From an uncultured Actinomycetes bacterium (lineage in GTDB: Bacteria; Actinomycetota; Actinomycetes; Mycobacteriales; Nakamurellaceae), in contig CALANS010000028.1 of assembly GCA_937926105.1 (NCBI GenBank), forward strand, positions 241,097 to 305,096: a DNA stretch of 64,000 bases. Reading direction: 5' to 3'. How positions within the stretch are numbered: the first letter of the stretch is position 1; each line of letters opens with the position of its first letter. Shown piece after piece: positions 56,001-63,947 of this stretch. The notes under the pieces are model-generated. The model was not told the origin of the DNA. It did no database searches and saw only the letters and a program-made list of their open reading frames with translations. Position numbers and translations under genes: made by a program.

Positions 56001-57101
56001 TTCGGCATCTCCACCTACGCCGACTGGGCCACCATCGGGAACTCGACCATCCCGTACGTGGACTTCGACACCACTGGTGATGGCCGTCCGGACTACGAGG
56101 TGTACGCGCAGAACGTGTCCGGTACCGACGTGCTGGCAGCCTGGCTGATCGACATCAACGCAGCGGCAGCGATCGACGCCGAGCCGGTCAACACGTTCTG
56201 GGGCGACGTGGACACCAACGTGTTCGACTCCAACGTGGTGATGCTGCCGGTGTGGCCGGAGTTGGTCGGGATCACCGACGACACCACGTCGTTCCCGATC
56301 AGCTACCAGGTCGGTACCAACAGCTACTACACGGCCAACGAGTCCGGCGACATCGACCAGGTGGGTCCGGTGGACTTCGACGCCGGGAACCCGAAGGTTG
56401 CCGTGGATGCCCCGCTGTGGCTCGACGAGGGTGGGGACGGCATCCCGGTGACGGTGACGGAGAAGTTCACCAAGACGCTGGTGTTCCACCTGCACAACGC
56501 CAGCGGCAGCCGGGCCCAGACGCTGTTGCTCTCGCCGTTCCACGGGTTCACGGACCTGCCCGAGTCGAACGTCTTCTACGACGACATCGCATGGTTGGTC
56601 GCCTCCGGCATTGCCAACGGCAAGACCGCCACCACCTACGGTCCGGGCGATTCCGTCACTCGGGCACAGATGGCCGGGATGCTGTACCGCTACCTGCACC
56701 CCGGCGAATCGGATGCCACCTGCAGCGGGTCGACCCGGACGTTCACCGATGTGCCCAAGAGCAACCTGTTCTGCGGGGACATCGAGTGGCTGGCCGGGCA
56801 CGGCATCGTCACCGGCTCTGGGGGCAAGTTCCACCCGGGCGCCGTCACCACGCGGCAGGCGATGGCGATGTTCGTATACCGCACGGTGACCGGCCTGGCC
56901 GATGCGTCCTGCACAGGTGACGAGCGGACGTTCACCGACGTGCCGGCCAGCAACGCAGGCTGCGGCGACATCGAGTGGCTCGCCGCGAACGGCATCGTCA
57001 ACGGCACCGGCGACGGCACCACCTTCTCGCCGGCCAAGGCCGTGAGCCGCGCGCAGATGGCGGGCTTCCTGCACCGGGCCTGGGAGTACCAGCAGTCGTA
57101 G
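53031..57101 (+). CDS. Secreted subtilisin-like protease with PA insert and SLH domains
   Basis: A 1356-residue S8 protease. A signal peptide ends near AASADPV (about residue 37), then an inhibitor-like propeptide follows to about 225. The catalytic triad is Asp247 (IIDTGIDYTH), His334 (NEHGTHVAGT) and Ser694 (SGTSMATPHTAG). A PA-type insert lies at about 500-640. Fibronectin-like and beta-rich regions fill 780-1160. Three SLH-type repeats close the protein, each FTDxPxSNxF/G-DIxWLxxxGIxxG. The last two carry extra cysteines, suited to a disulfide outside the cell. SLH repeats suggest attachment to the cell wall. A strong terminator follows the stop. Confidence 0.95.
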   Translation: MARQSRFSRRLLTALAAASLLTTMGLTAPAASADPVSSDGGATPAKSVPTGSHGSLAGKIDLRRAYDNSPAAHRAAAEKAAKLHLRGGGTQTVFVQLAPAGSKDGAAAVFHRTYNRQLASNLKSLPGKPTAKQRKAAVAQATSVATDAALARKTAIESTAKAVATQAKTKDRAATTLYSVTNALPGVALTADQATLKALAARSDVVKISTIVPKHPDNAHTAQLTRVLNTWQDTGLLGDGITVGIIDTGIDYTHADFGGPGTTEAYQQAHENASSKLYDWRTDLPARAQAKIAGGWDFVGDDYDANPTTDTGAPNPNYQPVPHPDANPLDCNEHGTHVAGTVGGYGENADGSTFSGDYSALTADDLNQMEIGPGMAPGATLYSLKVFGCDGSTDVVIEALDTALDPNGDGNFSDSMDIVNLSLGSDYATPDDPENAVVDALAQNGVLPVIAMGNGGDLTDIGGSPGNAVRALAVASSVDSYQLLSGIDVTEPASVEGVALGQVSVAYDWAANGGDGAGVVPLPASGDVVELTQEDNLDGCDPLNAADAAAVAGKIAWLTWDSDDATRRCGSAGRSANVKAAGAIGAIFTGDVPVFTAGITGDADIPVFQLTLTETQRLQAAADAGTLHITFTSDLLNNQPSVDPSINDLVSSFSSRGTHGSIGVVKPDVTAPGDTITSAGMGTGDGVLVISGTSMATPHTAGIAALVKAKHPDWTTEQLKAAIMNTANHDLYTGASQSGDIYGPARVGSGRVDALDAVSTSVLAYSSDVTGGVSASFGVVQAPAGQTVTVDRHVTVRNTGDSAVDLNLAYSPAIEQPGVSYSLSTPAVHLEAGAQQDVTITLTAVADDLRHTIDPTMVAEQSGVPRQFVSDASGWLTVSQPDTDELRVPVYGAVKPVSSVSAEPGQVDGQTAVSLSGTGFDQGDPTDPSSWASLVSVMQFGAESPQLPDCEGGDVVGCTVNQTAKAGDIQYVGAGISPDGSGSLANGWLWFGISTYADWATIGNSTIPYVDFDTTGDGRPDYEVYAQNVSGTDVLAAWLIDINAAAAIDAEPVNTFWGDVDTNVFDSNVVMLPVWPELVGITDDTTSFPISYQVGTNSYYTANESGDIDQVGPVDFDAGNPKVAVDAPLWLDEGGDGIPVTVTEKFTKTLVFHLHNASGSRAQTLLLSPFHGFTDLPESNVFYDDIAWLVASGIANGKTATTYGPGDSVTRAQMAGMLYRYLHPGESDATCSGSTRTFTDVPKSNLFCGDIEWLAGHGIVTGSGGKFHPGAVTTRQAMAMFVYRTVTGLADASCTGDERTFTDVPASNAGCGDIEWLAANGIVNGTGDGTTFSPAKAVSRAQMAGFLHRAWEYQQS

Positions 57102-57146
57102 TGCGCCGCTGATCCGCTGGTCGATCCGAGCCGGCTGATCAGGGCA

Positions 57147-57194
57147 GCGACAGCCCGGTCTGGTGGGGGCGCACCCACCGGGCCGGGCTGTCGC
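57147..57194 (+). terminator. Terminator of the subtilase gene
   Basis: GCGACAGCCCGG (57147-57158) pairs perfectly with CCGGGCTGTCGC (57183-57194), and GGTGGG/CCCACC pairs inside. No long T-tract follows. It isolates the subtilase from leuB. Confidence 0.75.
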
Positions 57195-57334
57195 ATGTAC
57201 GCACGTCGTGCCGCTGGCACGGCCGGTGCAGGTAGCGGGCGCGGGGATCCGCGGTATCGGTCGGGCTCGGCGACGGCTAGCCTTCCGGTGCAGACTCAGC
57301 AGTGGGCCAACGCAGCAGGAAAGAGTGAAGCGCG

Positions 57335-58357
57335 ATGAAGCTGGCGGTAATACCGGGCGACGGCATCGGACCGGAGGTGGTGGCCGAGGGCCTCAAGGTG
57401 CTCGGCGGCGTGGTGCCGGACGTCGAGACCACCAGCTACGACCTCGGTGCATCCCGGTGGCATCGCACCGGGGAGCTGCTCCCCGAGTCGGTGCTGCGCG
57501 AGTTGCGCGAGCATGACGCCATCCTGCTGGGCGCGGTCGGCGACCCATCGGTGCCGTCCGGGATCCTGGAGCGCGGACTGCTGCTGCGGATCCGTTTCGA
57601 GCTGGACCACCACGTGAACCTGCGCCCCGCGCGGCTGTACCCCGGCGTGGCCAGCCCCCTGGCCGGCGACGCGTCGGTGGACCTGGTGGTGCTGCGCGAG
57701 GGGACCGAAGGTCCCTACGCCGGCAACGGCGGCCTGCTGCGCAAGGACACGCCGCACGAGATCGCGACCGAGGTGTCGGTCAACACCTACTTCGGCGTCG
57801 AGCGGGTGGTCCGGGACGCCTTCGACCGGGCATCGCGGAGGCCGCGCAAGCACCTGACCCTGGTGCACAAGACGAACGTGCTGGTGCACGCCGGTCAGCT
57901 GTGGAGCCGGGTGGTGGAGGAGGTGTCCATGCAGTATCCCGATGTCACCGTGGCCTACACCCACATGGACGCCGCCATGATCTATCTCGTCACCGATCCC
58001 GGTCGGTTCGACGTCGTCGTCACCGACAACCTGTTCGGGGACATCTTCACCGACCTGGCCGCCGCGGTGTCCGGCGGCATCGGCCTGGCCGCCTCCGGGA
58101 ACCTGGACGTGTCGCGCGCCAATCCGAGCATGTTCGAGCCGGTGCACGGCTCCGCACCGGACATCGCCGGCAACGGCACCGCGGACCCGACTGCCACCGT
58201 GCTGTCGGTCGCGCTGCTGCTGGACCACCTGGGGCTGCCGGAGGCGGCGCGCCGGGTGGAGGCGGCCGTTGCGTTCGACCTGGCGACCCGAACCCCGGGC
58301 TCGGCGGGTCGCACCCAGGCGATCGGGGATCGGCTGGCGGCGCTGGCGGCCAGCTGA
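57335..58357 (+). CDS. leuB: 3-isopropylmalate dehydrogenase
   Basis: A 340-residue decarboxylating dehydrogenase of leucine synthesis. [21 protein letters not shown] opens the protein. [23 protein letters not shown] binds substrate, [15 protein letters not shown] follows, and the metal-binding region is [32 protein letters not shown], the class signature. [31 protein letters not shown] is complete. The compact length and residue pattern match actinobacterial LeuB. The ATG at 57335 follows GAAAGAG. cimA is downstream after an attenuator, so leuB and cimA serve the same amino acid group but can be regulated separately. Confidence 0.96.
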   Translation: MKLAVIPGDGIGPEVVAEGLKVLGGVVPDVETTSYDLGASRWHRTGELLPESVLRELREHDAILLGAVGDPSVPSGILERGLLLRIRFELDHHVNLRPARLYPGVASPLAGDASVDLVVLREGTEGPYAGNGGLLRKDTPHEIATEVSVNTYFGVERVVRDAFDRASRRPRKHLTLVHKTNVLVHAGQLWSRVVEEVSMQYPDVTVAYTHMDAAMIYLVTDPGRFDVVVTDNLFGDIFTDLAAAVSGGIGLAASGNLDVSRANPSMFEPVHGSAPDIAGNGTADPTATVLSVALLLDHLGLPEAARRVEAAVAFDLATRTPGSAGRTQAIGDRLAALAAS

Positions 58358-58433
58358 TCCTGGTGCGGGTCCGGGTGCCTGCCGCGGGCACCCGGGCTGG
58401 TGGGCCGTCACCGCCTGTGGCAGACTCGTCGCC

Positions 58434-58475
58434 ATGCCACGCATCGCTCCCACTGTCGCGATCATTAGCAGCTAG
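58434..58475 (+). CDS. cimA attenuator leader peptide
   Basis: A 13-codon open frame, ATG to TAG, encoding MPRIAPTVAIISS. Three Ile and one Val fall in a row of hydrophobic residues, including Ile-Ile. It lies upstream of a citramalate synthase gene, which feeds isoleucine synthesis, and just before a strong intrinsic terminator. This is the pattern of ribosome-dependent attenuation: low Ile-tRNA charging would stall the ribosome on the Ile codons and allow read-through. No clear ribosome site is visible, so it may be translated leaderless, as for the ilvB leader. Confidence 0.72.
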   Translation: MPRIAPTVAIISS

Positions 58476-58501
58476 CGCGCCGGCCACCCACGCCGCCGCG
58501 C

Positions 58502-58534
58502 AGACCTCCCGCACCGCGGGGGGTCTTTTGTTTT
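58502..58534 (+). terminator. cimA leader attenuator terminator
   Basis: AGACC (58502-58506) pairs with GGTCT (58522-58526), and CCCGC (58508-58512) with GCGGG (58516-58520), with loop ACC and one T/G mismatch. TTTTGTTTT follows. It separates the leader peptide from cimA and closely resembles the one before ilvB in design. Confidence 0.85.
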
Positions 58535-58643
58535 CCCGGCCCCGTCACCACCACCGACGGTCGCGCGCGGAAGGCAGCGCCACATCCAATCGGCCACATC
58601 CAATCCGTATACCGACGATCGATACCACCCGAGGGGCGCCATC

Positions 58644-60419
58644 ATGGCCGCAGCATCCACACCGCAACCGCATGATCCATCCAGGCCGGCACTACCGCTT
58701 GGCGACAGTTTCCACGTCTTCGACACCACACTCCGCGACGGCGCACAGCGCGAGGGAATCAGTTACTCGGTCGCCGACAAGATCGCCGTCGCGACGTTGC
58801 TCGACGAGCTGGGGGTCGGCTTCATCGAGGGCGGCTGGCCCGGCGCCGTCCCCAAGGACACCGAATTCTTCGCGCGGGCCGCCGACGGCGAGCTTGCCCT
58901 GCGCACCGCCACGCTGGTCGCGTTCGGTGCTACCCGCAAGGCGGGCACCCGGGCCCAGGACGATCCGCAGGTTCGAGCGCTGCTGGATTCCCGGGCGCCC
59001 GTGGTGACGCTGGTCGCCAAGTCCGACATCCGGCATGTCACCCGGGCGCTGCGCACCACCCCGGAGGAGAACCTGGCGATGGTGGCCGACACCGTGGCGC
59101 TGTTGGTGGCCGAGGGCCGTCGGGTCTTCCTGGACTGCGAGCACTTCTTCGACGGCTACCGGGTGGACCACGACTACGGGCTGCGGGTCGCCGAGGCCGG
59201 TGCACGGGCCGGGGCAAGCGTGGTGGTGCTGTGCGACACCAACGGCGGCATGCTGCCCTCCCGGGTCGGCGCCGTCGTCGGCGAGGTGCTCGAACGCAGC
59301 GGGCTCCGGCTGGGCATCCACTGCCAGAACGACACCGGCTGCGCGGTGGCCAACACCATCGCCGCGGTGGAGGCCGGCGTGACGCACGTGCAATGCACCG
59401 CCAACGGCTACGGCGAGCGGCCCGGCAACGCGGACCTGTTCGCGGTGGTCGGCAACCTGATGACCAAGATGGACCTGCCGGTGCTGCCAGAGGGGCACCT
59501 GCCGGAGATGGTCCGGGTGTCGCACGCCATCGCCGACCTGGCCAACCTGACTCCGGACAGCCACCAGCCGTACGTCGGGTCGGTGGCCTTCGCGCACAAG
59601 GCCGGCCTGCACGCCTCGGCGATCAAGGTCGACCCGGACATGTACAACCACATCGATCCGGCTCGGGTCGGCAACGACATGCGCATCCTGATCACCGAGA
59701 TGGCCGGCCGCGCCTCGGTCGAGCTCAAGGCCGCCGAGCTGGGTGTCGACCTGAGTGCCCGCCCCGATGTGGTGTCCAGGGTGGTGGACACCGTCAAGAC
59801 GCGGGAGGCCAGCGGCTGGTCGTACGAGGCCGCCGATGCCTCGTTCCTGCTCCTGCTGCGTAGCGAGATGGGCCGTCGTGATGGCGATACGGACGGTGGT
59901 GGCGCGGTGGGCGCACGATTCCCGGACGTCGAGCGGGCCAGCGGCGGGGCCGGCGAATCGTTGCCCTTCCAACTGGAGTCCTACCGGGTGATCGTTGAGC
60001 ACTCCGGCGGAAGTGACGCCATCGGAACGGTGAACTCGATCAGCGCAGTGAACTCCGAGGCCACGGTGAAGGTGCACGTCGGGGGGCGCCGGGTGATCAC
60101 CACCGCCGAGGGTAACGGTCCGGTCAACGCGCTGGACTCGGCGCTGCGTCAGGCGATCGTCGCGCACTACCCGCAGCTGTCCACCGTCGGACTGACGGAC
60201 TACAAGGTGCGCATCCTGGCCGGGCATGCCGGCACCGACTCGGTGACCCGGGTGCTGGTCACCTCGGCCGATGCCAACCAGGAATGGACCACCGTGGGCG
60301 TGCACGCCAATGTGGTGGAGGCCTCGTTCCAGGCCCTGCTGGACTCCTTGGTGTATGCGCTGGGCCTGCCGGCGCCCGCGATCGCGGCGGCCCCTGGCGC
60401 CGGCGCAGCCTCGACCTGA
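58644..60419 (+). CDS. cimA: (R)-citramalate synthase
   Basis: A 591-residue enzyme condensing pyruvate and acetyl-CoA to citramalate for isoleucine synthesis by the threonine-independent route. The HMGL-like barrel starts FDTTLRDGAQREGISYSVADKI, with FIEGGWPGA near residue 55, DCEHFFDGYR near 166 and GIHCQNDTGCAVANTIAAVEAGVTHVQCTANGYGERPGNADL near 228-270. The C-terminal LeuA-dimer/regulatory domain is present from about 440. Together these match CimA (TIGR00977-like) rather than LeuA. An insertion with DGDTDGGGAVGARF near 415 is variable. The ATG at 58644 has GAGGGGC upstream. It is preceded by an Ile-rich leader and terminator. Confidence 0.93.
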   Translation: MAAASTPQPHDPSRPALPLGDSFHVFDTTLRDGAQREGISYSVADKIAVATLLDELGVGFIEGGWPGAVPKDTEFFARAADGELALRTATLVAFGATRKAGTRAQDDPQVRALLDSRAPVVTLVAKSDIRHVTRALRTTPEENLAMVADTVALLVAEGRRVFLDCEHFFDGYRVDHDYGLRVAEAGARAGASVVVLCDTNGGMLPSRVGAVVGEVLERSGLRLGIHCQNDTGCAVANTIAAVEAGVTHVQCTANGYGERPGNADLFAVVGNLMTKMDLPVLPEGHLPEMVRVSHAIADLANLTPDSHQPYVGSVAFAHKAGLHASAIKVDPDMYNHIDPARVGNDMRILITEMAGRASVELKAAELGVDLSARPDVVSRVVDTVKTREASGWSYEAADASFLLLLRSEMGRRDGDTDGGGAVGARFPDVERASGGAGESLPFQLESYRVIVEHSGGSDAIGTVNSISAVNSEATVKVHVGGRRVITTAEGNGPVNALDSALRQAIVAHYPQLSTVGLTDYKVRILAGHAGTDSVTRVLVTSADANQEWTTVGVHANVVEASFQALLDSLVYALGLPAPAIAAAPGAGAAST

Positions 60420-60522
60420 CCGGCACCGCCGCGCATCGATGCGGGTACGCTCGCGCCGCGGGGCGCTCGCGTCACCGCATCGCGTCACCGTGTCGGCCCC
60501 CCACACGTCGAAAGGCAGCATC

Positions 60523-61299
60523 GTGCGTCTCGCCCGCATCGCCCACCCCGACGGGGTGGCGTTCGCCGCCATCGACGGCCCGGATGGCGACCAGGCCGTG
60601 AGGGAGATCGCCGATCACCCCTTCGGCACCCCGTCGTTCACCGGCCGTCGCTGGCCGATAGCGCAGGTGCGGCTGCTGGCGCCCATCCTGCCCAGCAAGG
60701 TCATCGGGGTCGGACGCAATTACGCCGCGCACGCCGGTGAGCTGGGCAACGCTGTCCCGGACGAGCCCATGATCTTCCTCAAGCCGTCCACGTCAGTGAT
60801 CGGGCCGGGCGTCCCCGTGCGGCTGCCCGCGACCTCGCAGCGCATCGACTACGAGGGCGAGTTGGGGGTGGTGATCGGACGGCCGTGCCATCGAGTGCGG
60901 GCCGACGACGCCGCGGGGGTGATCCTGGGCTACACCGTGGGCAATGACGTCACCGCCCGCGACCTGCGCAAGCCGAACGGGCCGTGGCTACGCGGCAAGG
61001 GTTATGACACGTTCTGCCCGCTCGGGCCGTGGATCGAAACCGACCTGGACCCGGCGGATGTGAGGGTGCGGACCGAGGTTAACGGCGAGGTGCGACAGGA
61101 TGGGTCCACTCGCGATCTCATCTTCACCATCGGTGAGCTGATCGAGTACTGCTCGGAGGTGATGACCCTGCTGCCCGGCGACGTGATCCTGACCGGTACC
61201 CCGGAGGGGGTGGGACCGGTGCACGCCGGCGACGAGGTATCGGTGGCGGTGTCCGGCATCGGCGCCCTGACCAATCCGGTCATCGCCGACGGGGTCTGA
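60523..61299 (+). CDS. Fumarylacetoacetate hydrolase-family protein
   Basis: A 258-residue FAH-fold enzyme that cleaves or decarboxylates a beta-keto acid. KVIGVGRNYAAHAGELGN begins the catalytic domain, then PMIFLKPSTSVIGPG, RIDYEGELGVVIGRPC (metal-binding Glu pair), GYTVGNDVTARDLRK and GTPEGVGPVHAGDEV. Length suits the Rv2993c-type family. The GTG at 60523 is chosen from the AAAGG 8 bp upstream. In actinobacteria this gene normally lies beside gltX and tRNA genes; here gltX is missing and tRNAs follow directly. The exact substrate is unknown. Confidence 0.9.
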   Translation: MRLARIAHPDGVAFAAIDGPDGDQAVREIADHPFGTPSFTGRRWPIAQVRLLAPILPSKVIGVGRNYAAHAGELGNAVPDEPMIFLKPSTSVIGPGVPVRLPATSQRIDYEGELGVVIGRPCHRVRADDAAGVILGYTVGNDVTARDLRKPNGPWLRGKGYDTFCPLGPWIETDLDPADVRVRTEVNGEVRQDGSTRDLIFTIGELIEYCSEVMTLLPGDVILTGTPEGVGPVHAGDEVSVAVSGIGALTNPVIADGV

Positions 61300-61430
61300 G
61301 GCGTTCGTCGCTGGCATGCGCGAGGGCCTGGACCGGCGCCGGTCGGTCGCCGGTCGCGGCGCCGCCATCGGTTTGGGCGCCGGGCCGACCGGCCTGTAGT
61401 ATCGATGGTCGGCCCGCTCAGGCGGGACGG

Positions 61431-61502
61431 TGGGGTATGGTGTAATTGGCAACACAGCTGATTCTGGTTCAGCCATTCTAGGTTCGAGTCCTAGTACCCC
61501 AG
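61431..61502 (+). tRNA. tRNA-Gln (CTG)
   Basis: A complete cloverleaf. The acceptor TGGGGTA (61431-61437) pairs with TACCCCA (61495-61501), U8 is present, the anticodon stem GCTGA/TCAGC encloses TTCTGGT with anticodon CTG, and the T-arm CTAGG-TTCGAGT-CCTAG is perfect. A TAGTAT -10 (61397-61402) lies upstream. CCA is not encoded. Confidence 0.95.
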
Positions 61503-61576
61503 CGGTGCACATCGATGGCGACCGGCCGTGTGCGGGTCGGCTACCATCGAGCGGTACCAGCACCATCGAAAAATAT

Positions 61577-61649
61577 GGCCCCGTCGTCTAGCGGCCTAGG
61601 ACGCCGCCCTCTCACGGCGGTAGCGTGGGTTCGAATCCCATCGGGGCTA
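61577..61649 (+). tRNA. tRNA-Glu (CTC), likely integration site
   Basis: Acceptor GGCCCCG (61577-61583) pairs with CGGGGCT (61642-61648), T8 follows, the anticodon stem CCGCC/GGCGG encloses CTCTCAC with anticodon CTC, and the T-arm is GTGGG-TTCGAAT-CCCAT. The integrase gene starts 220 bp downstream, so the 3' half is the probable attL core. Confidence 0.94.
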
Positions 61650-61652
61650 CAG

Positions 61653-61683
61653 ACAAGGGGCCGCTCTCGGGCGGTCCTCTTGT
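61653..61683 (+). terminator. Terminator downstream of tRNA-Glu
   Basis: ACAAG (61653-61657) pairs with CTTGT (61679-61683), with GGGGCCGC/GCGGTCCT inside, followed by a T-rich stretch (GTTTTC). It ends the tRNA transcript just before the integrative element. Confidence 0.75.
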
Positions 61684-61868
61684 GTTTTCGCAGGTAATAA
61701 CGCATTTCGAAGGACCTAGAGATGGCACTGCGTGATCTTGGGCGATCATCCGTTGTCAAGATCACCTAGTCCACTGCACGCTTACTGCACGGATTGAATG
61801 ACCCCGAGCGGGCGAAACTCAAGTTCTCGAACCGCGCGCATAGTGCACGGAATGCTAGTCTGTCGGTT

Positions 61869-63287
61869 ATGCCGAGAGCGCGCATATCCCCCGGAACCGT
61901 TGGCCCGGTCTCGGTCGTGCCGCTGGGCGCAGTATTTGATGGCGACGAGCGAATCATCCCCGCACCCTGTTCTGACGGCGGAGAGCCTTTGCCGTACCCG
62001 AAGGGATGGCAGACGGGAAAGCGGTACAAGGTCCACAGCGATGACGGGATTGCCGAGTTCACCCTGACGCGGTGGCGCGGCCTGGCGCGTGTGGTCGACG
62101 CCGACGGCACCGAGTACATGGTGCGGAGGTGGCGCGACACCAAGGCTGCCGCCATCGCCGCCACGGAGCGGGCCGGGCAGGAGAAGCTGGCCGCGCTGGA
62201 ATCCGCCCGACTGCGGGCTGCGCAGTCGGCCGCGCTGGCCGCTGAGGGAGACCTGACGACGACGGTTGGAGATCTGCTGGAGCAGGTCATGGTGTCTCCC
62301 AGCACGACGAAGCTGGCACCCCGTACGCGGGGTGAGTACGTCTACGTCTCGGCAGCCGTCCGGGAGCACGACGGGGGCGCGCTGGCAGCGATGCTGCCGC
62401 GCAAGGTTGACGTCGCCACCGTGCGGGCGTTTCTAGAGTCGTTCGCTCAAGAGCACGGCACCTATGGTGCCGTGCGGGCCAAGGCGCTACTCCGTAAGGC
62501 GATGGACCTTGCCGCCGAATCGAACGTTATGCGCGCCCCGATCAATCCCGTCGCCGCGTGCCGTGACGCTATCCCGAACGTGAAGGTTCAGCAGCGAAGG
62601 CACGAGACGAAGCACACTCCTACGGACGCGGAGGTTGAGGCGTTCTTGTCGGCGCTGCGTGATGACCCGGCTGCGGGGCCGATGGTCGGTCCCCGGCTCA
62701 AGTCGCGCCATGGTGAGGCTGGGAGTGTCGTGAACGGTACCGATGTCGCGGACCTGTTGGCGGTCACTTTCGGGGCTGGGCTGAGGATTGGAGAGGCTAC
62801 CGCGCTGCGATGGGCCGACCTGACCCTCAGAAACGGCAATGGTGCTGCGAAGGTGTCTGGCACGGTGATTTGGGTCAAGGGTCAAGGCGCGGTTCGGCAG
62901 GAGCGGACGAAGACGAGAGGCAGCTCGCGAACGGTGCCGCTACGGGATGACCTAGTGGCGATGCTGCGTGAGCGGGCGCTGCTGTTCGGGATCGATATGG
63001 CGGACCCTGAGCACTTGGCGCGGCCTGTATTCCCATCGCCGCAGCGGCATGGCCGTTGGCGGGACCCGAGCAACCTGGCGAAAGCGATTAGGTCAGCGAT
63101 GGATCGGCACGGGCTCGAGTGGGCCAGCAGCCACACGGGTCGACGCTGGAGGGTGACTTCACTACTTGATCGGGGTGTGCCGCTGCGCAAGATCGGTGAC
63201 GTGGTGGGGCACGTGCGGCTTGAGACGACCCTCGGGTACGTCGGTCGGGATCGTGCAACGGACGACGACGTGCGGGCCGCGCTGTAG
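61869..63287 (+). CDS. Tyrosine-type site-specific integrase
   Basis: A 472-residue recombinase. The N-terminal part (about 30-110) is a SAM-like arm-binding region with PYPKGWQTGKRYKVH. A core-binding domain lies at about 120-230, and the catalytic domain at about 245-472. Catalytic residues can be read as Arg in GAGLRIGEATALRW, His-x-x-Arg in SSHTGRRWRV, His in VVGHVRLETTLGYV and the terminal Tyr in LGYV. Length and layout match integrases of actinobacterial ICE/prophages. The ATG at 61869 is preferred; an in-frame TTG lies at 61794. The gene is 220 bp from tRNA-Glu, the usual distance for a tRNA-targeting element. Confidence 0.9.
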   Translation: MPRARISPGTVGPVSVVPLGAVFDGDERIIPAPCSDGGEPLPYPKGWQTGKRYKVHSDDGIAEFTLTRWRGLARVVDADGTEYMVRRWRDTKAAAIAATERAGQEKLAALESARLRAAQSAALAAEGDLTTTVGDLLEQVMVSPSTTKLAPRTRGEYVYVSAAVREHDGGALAAMLPRKVDVATVRAFLESFAQEHGTYGAVRAKALLRKAMDLAAESNVMRAPINPVAACRDAIPNVKVQQRRHETKHTPTDAEVEAFLSALRDDPAAGPMVGPRLKSRHGEAGSVVNGTDVADLLAVTFGAGLRIGEATALRWADLTLRNGNGAAKVSGTVIWVKGQGAVRQERTKTRGSSRTVPLRDDLVAMLRERALLFGIDMADPEHLARPVFPSPQRHGRWRDPSNLAKAIRSAMDRHGLEWASSHTGRRWRVTSLLDRGVPLRKIGDVVGHVRLETTLGYVGRDRATDDDVRAAL

Positions 63288-63369
63288 TAGCAGGAGCGAT
63301 GCTGACTACATGGCGTCGTGCGCCGCTGCGTTGAGGCTCGGTCCGATTGCTGAGTGGCGATGCCCGCCA

Positions 63370-63612
63370 CTAGAGCTGATCGATAGTGGTTCGGCGGTGT
63401 TGGTCTTGCCAGGCAAGTAGATCGCGGAGCCGGTATGCGACGGCTCCGCCACGGATCTTGATGAACGCCGGGCCTCGGCCGGCACTTCGGAGATTGGCCA
63501 AAGTCCGGGGGTGATACGGCGTGTAGGAGGCTGCCTCGGTGGTGCTCAAGAGTCTGTCTCCGTCGTCAGCTGAGACATCCTCTGTGCGGATCGACAGGCC
63601 CGGATGCTTCAT
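63370..63612 (-). CDS. Excisionase-like HTH protein
   Basis: An 80-residue protein with a helix-turn-helix of the excisionase/MerR-like type: LLSTTEAASYTPYHPRTLANLRSAGRGPAFIKIRGGAVAYRLRDLLAWQ. Such proteins bend DNA to direct excision by the neighbouring integrase. It is convergent with the integrase gene. The ATG at 63612 overlaps the preceding HTH gene stop by 4 bp. The N-terminal 20 residues (MKHPGLSIRTEDVSADDGD) are acidic and variable. Confidence 0.82.
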   Translation of the reverse strand: MKHPGLSIRTEDVSADDGDRLLSTTEAASYTPYHPRTLANLRSAGRGPAFIKIRGGAVAYRLRDLLAWQDQHRRTTIDQL

Positions 63613-63947
63613 GCTGCGCTCGCTGTGAGGTAGCGACGGACGGTTCCGCGGCTCGCACCAAGGCAAGCGGCGATGGATCGGGTCGAGTGACCATGGGCGG
63701 CGAGGCGGTGGACGGCCTCGGCCGCTTCGGCCTCGGTCAGGTGCCGCCAGACCAATCTGCCGTTGATGGCGGCTTCGATGGCGATCTCGTCTAGGTCGTA
63801 CACGTCTGCGGGATCGGTCGAGTCAGAGCGGACCTGGCTGGGCGCCGGGTCGGTGTCGATGTTGTCCCAGGCTAGCGGGGGAGCCCAGCCGTGGCGCTGC
63901 GCATAGCATCTCGCGGCCGTGGAGTCGGCCGTAGCCGGCGGAGGATG
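63609..63947 (-). pseudogene. HTH-domain phage-type protein, broken N-terminus
   Basis: The open frame from 63947 to 63609 encodes about 112 residues. It contains RHGWAPPLAWDN, a motif of actinobacterial mobile-element regulators, and a C-terminal HTH with LTEAEAAEAVHRLAAHGHSTRSIAACLGASRGTVRRYL. A TGA at 63948 precedes it and no ATG or GTG is found before the conserved block. A GTG at 63803 would give only the last 64 residues. Another frame upstream may hold the missing N-terminus, which suggests a frameshift. The protein would normally act with the excisionase. Confidence 0.55.

Noticed and set aside
54369..57074. Open frame of about 900 codons opposite the subtilase
   Set aside because: It mirrors the codon bias of the real gene, shows no motif, and contradicts the intact catalytic triad on the plus strand.
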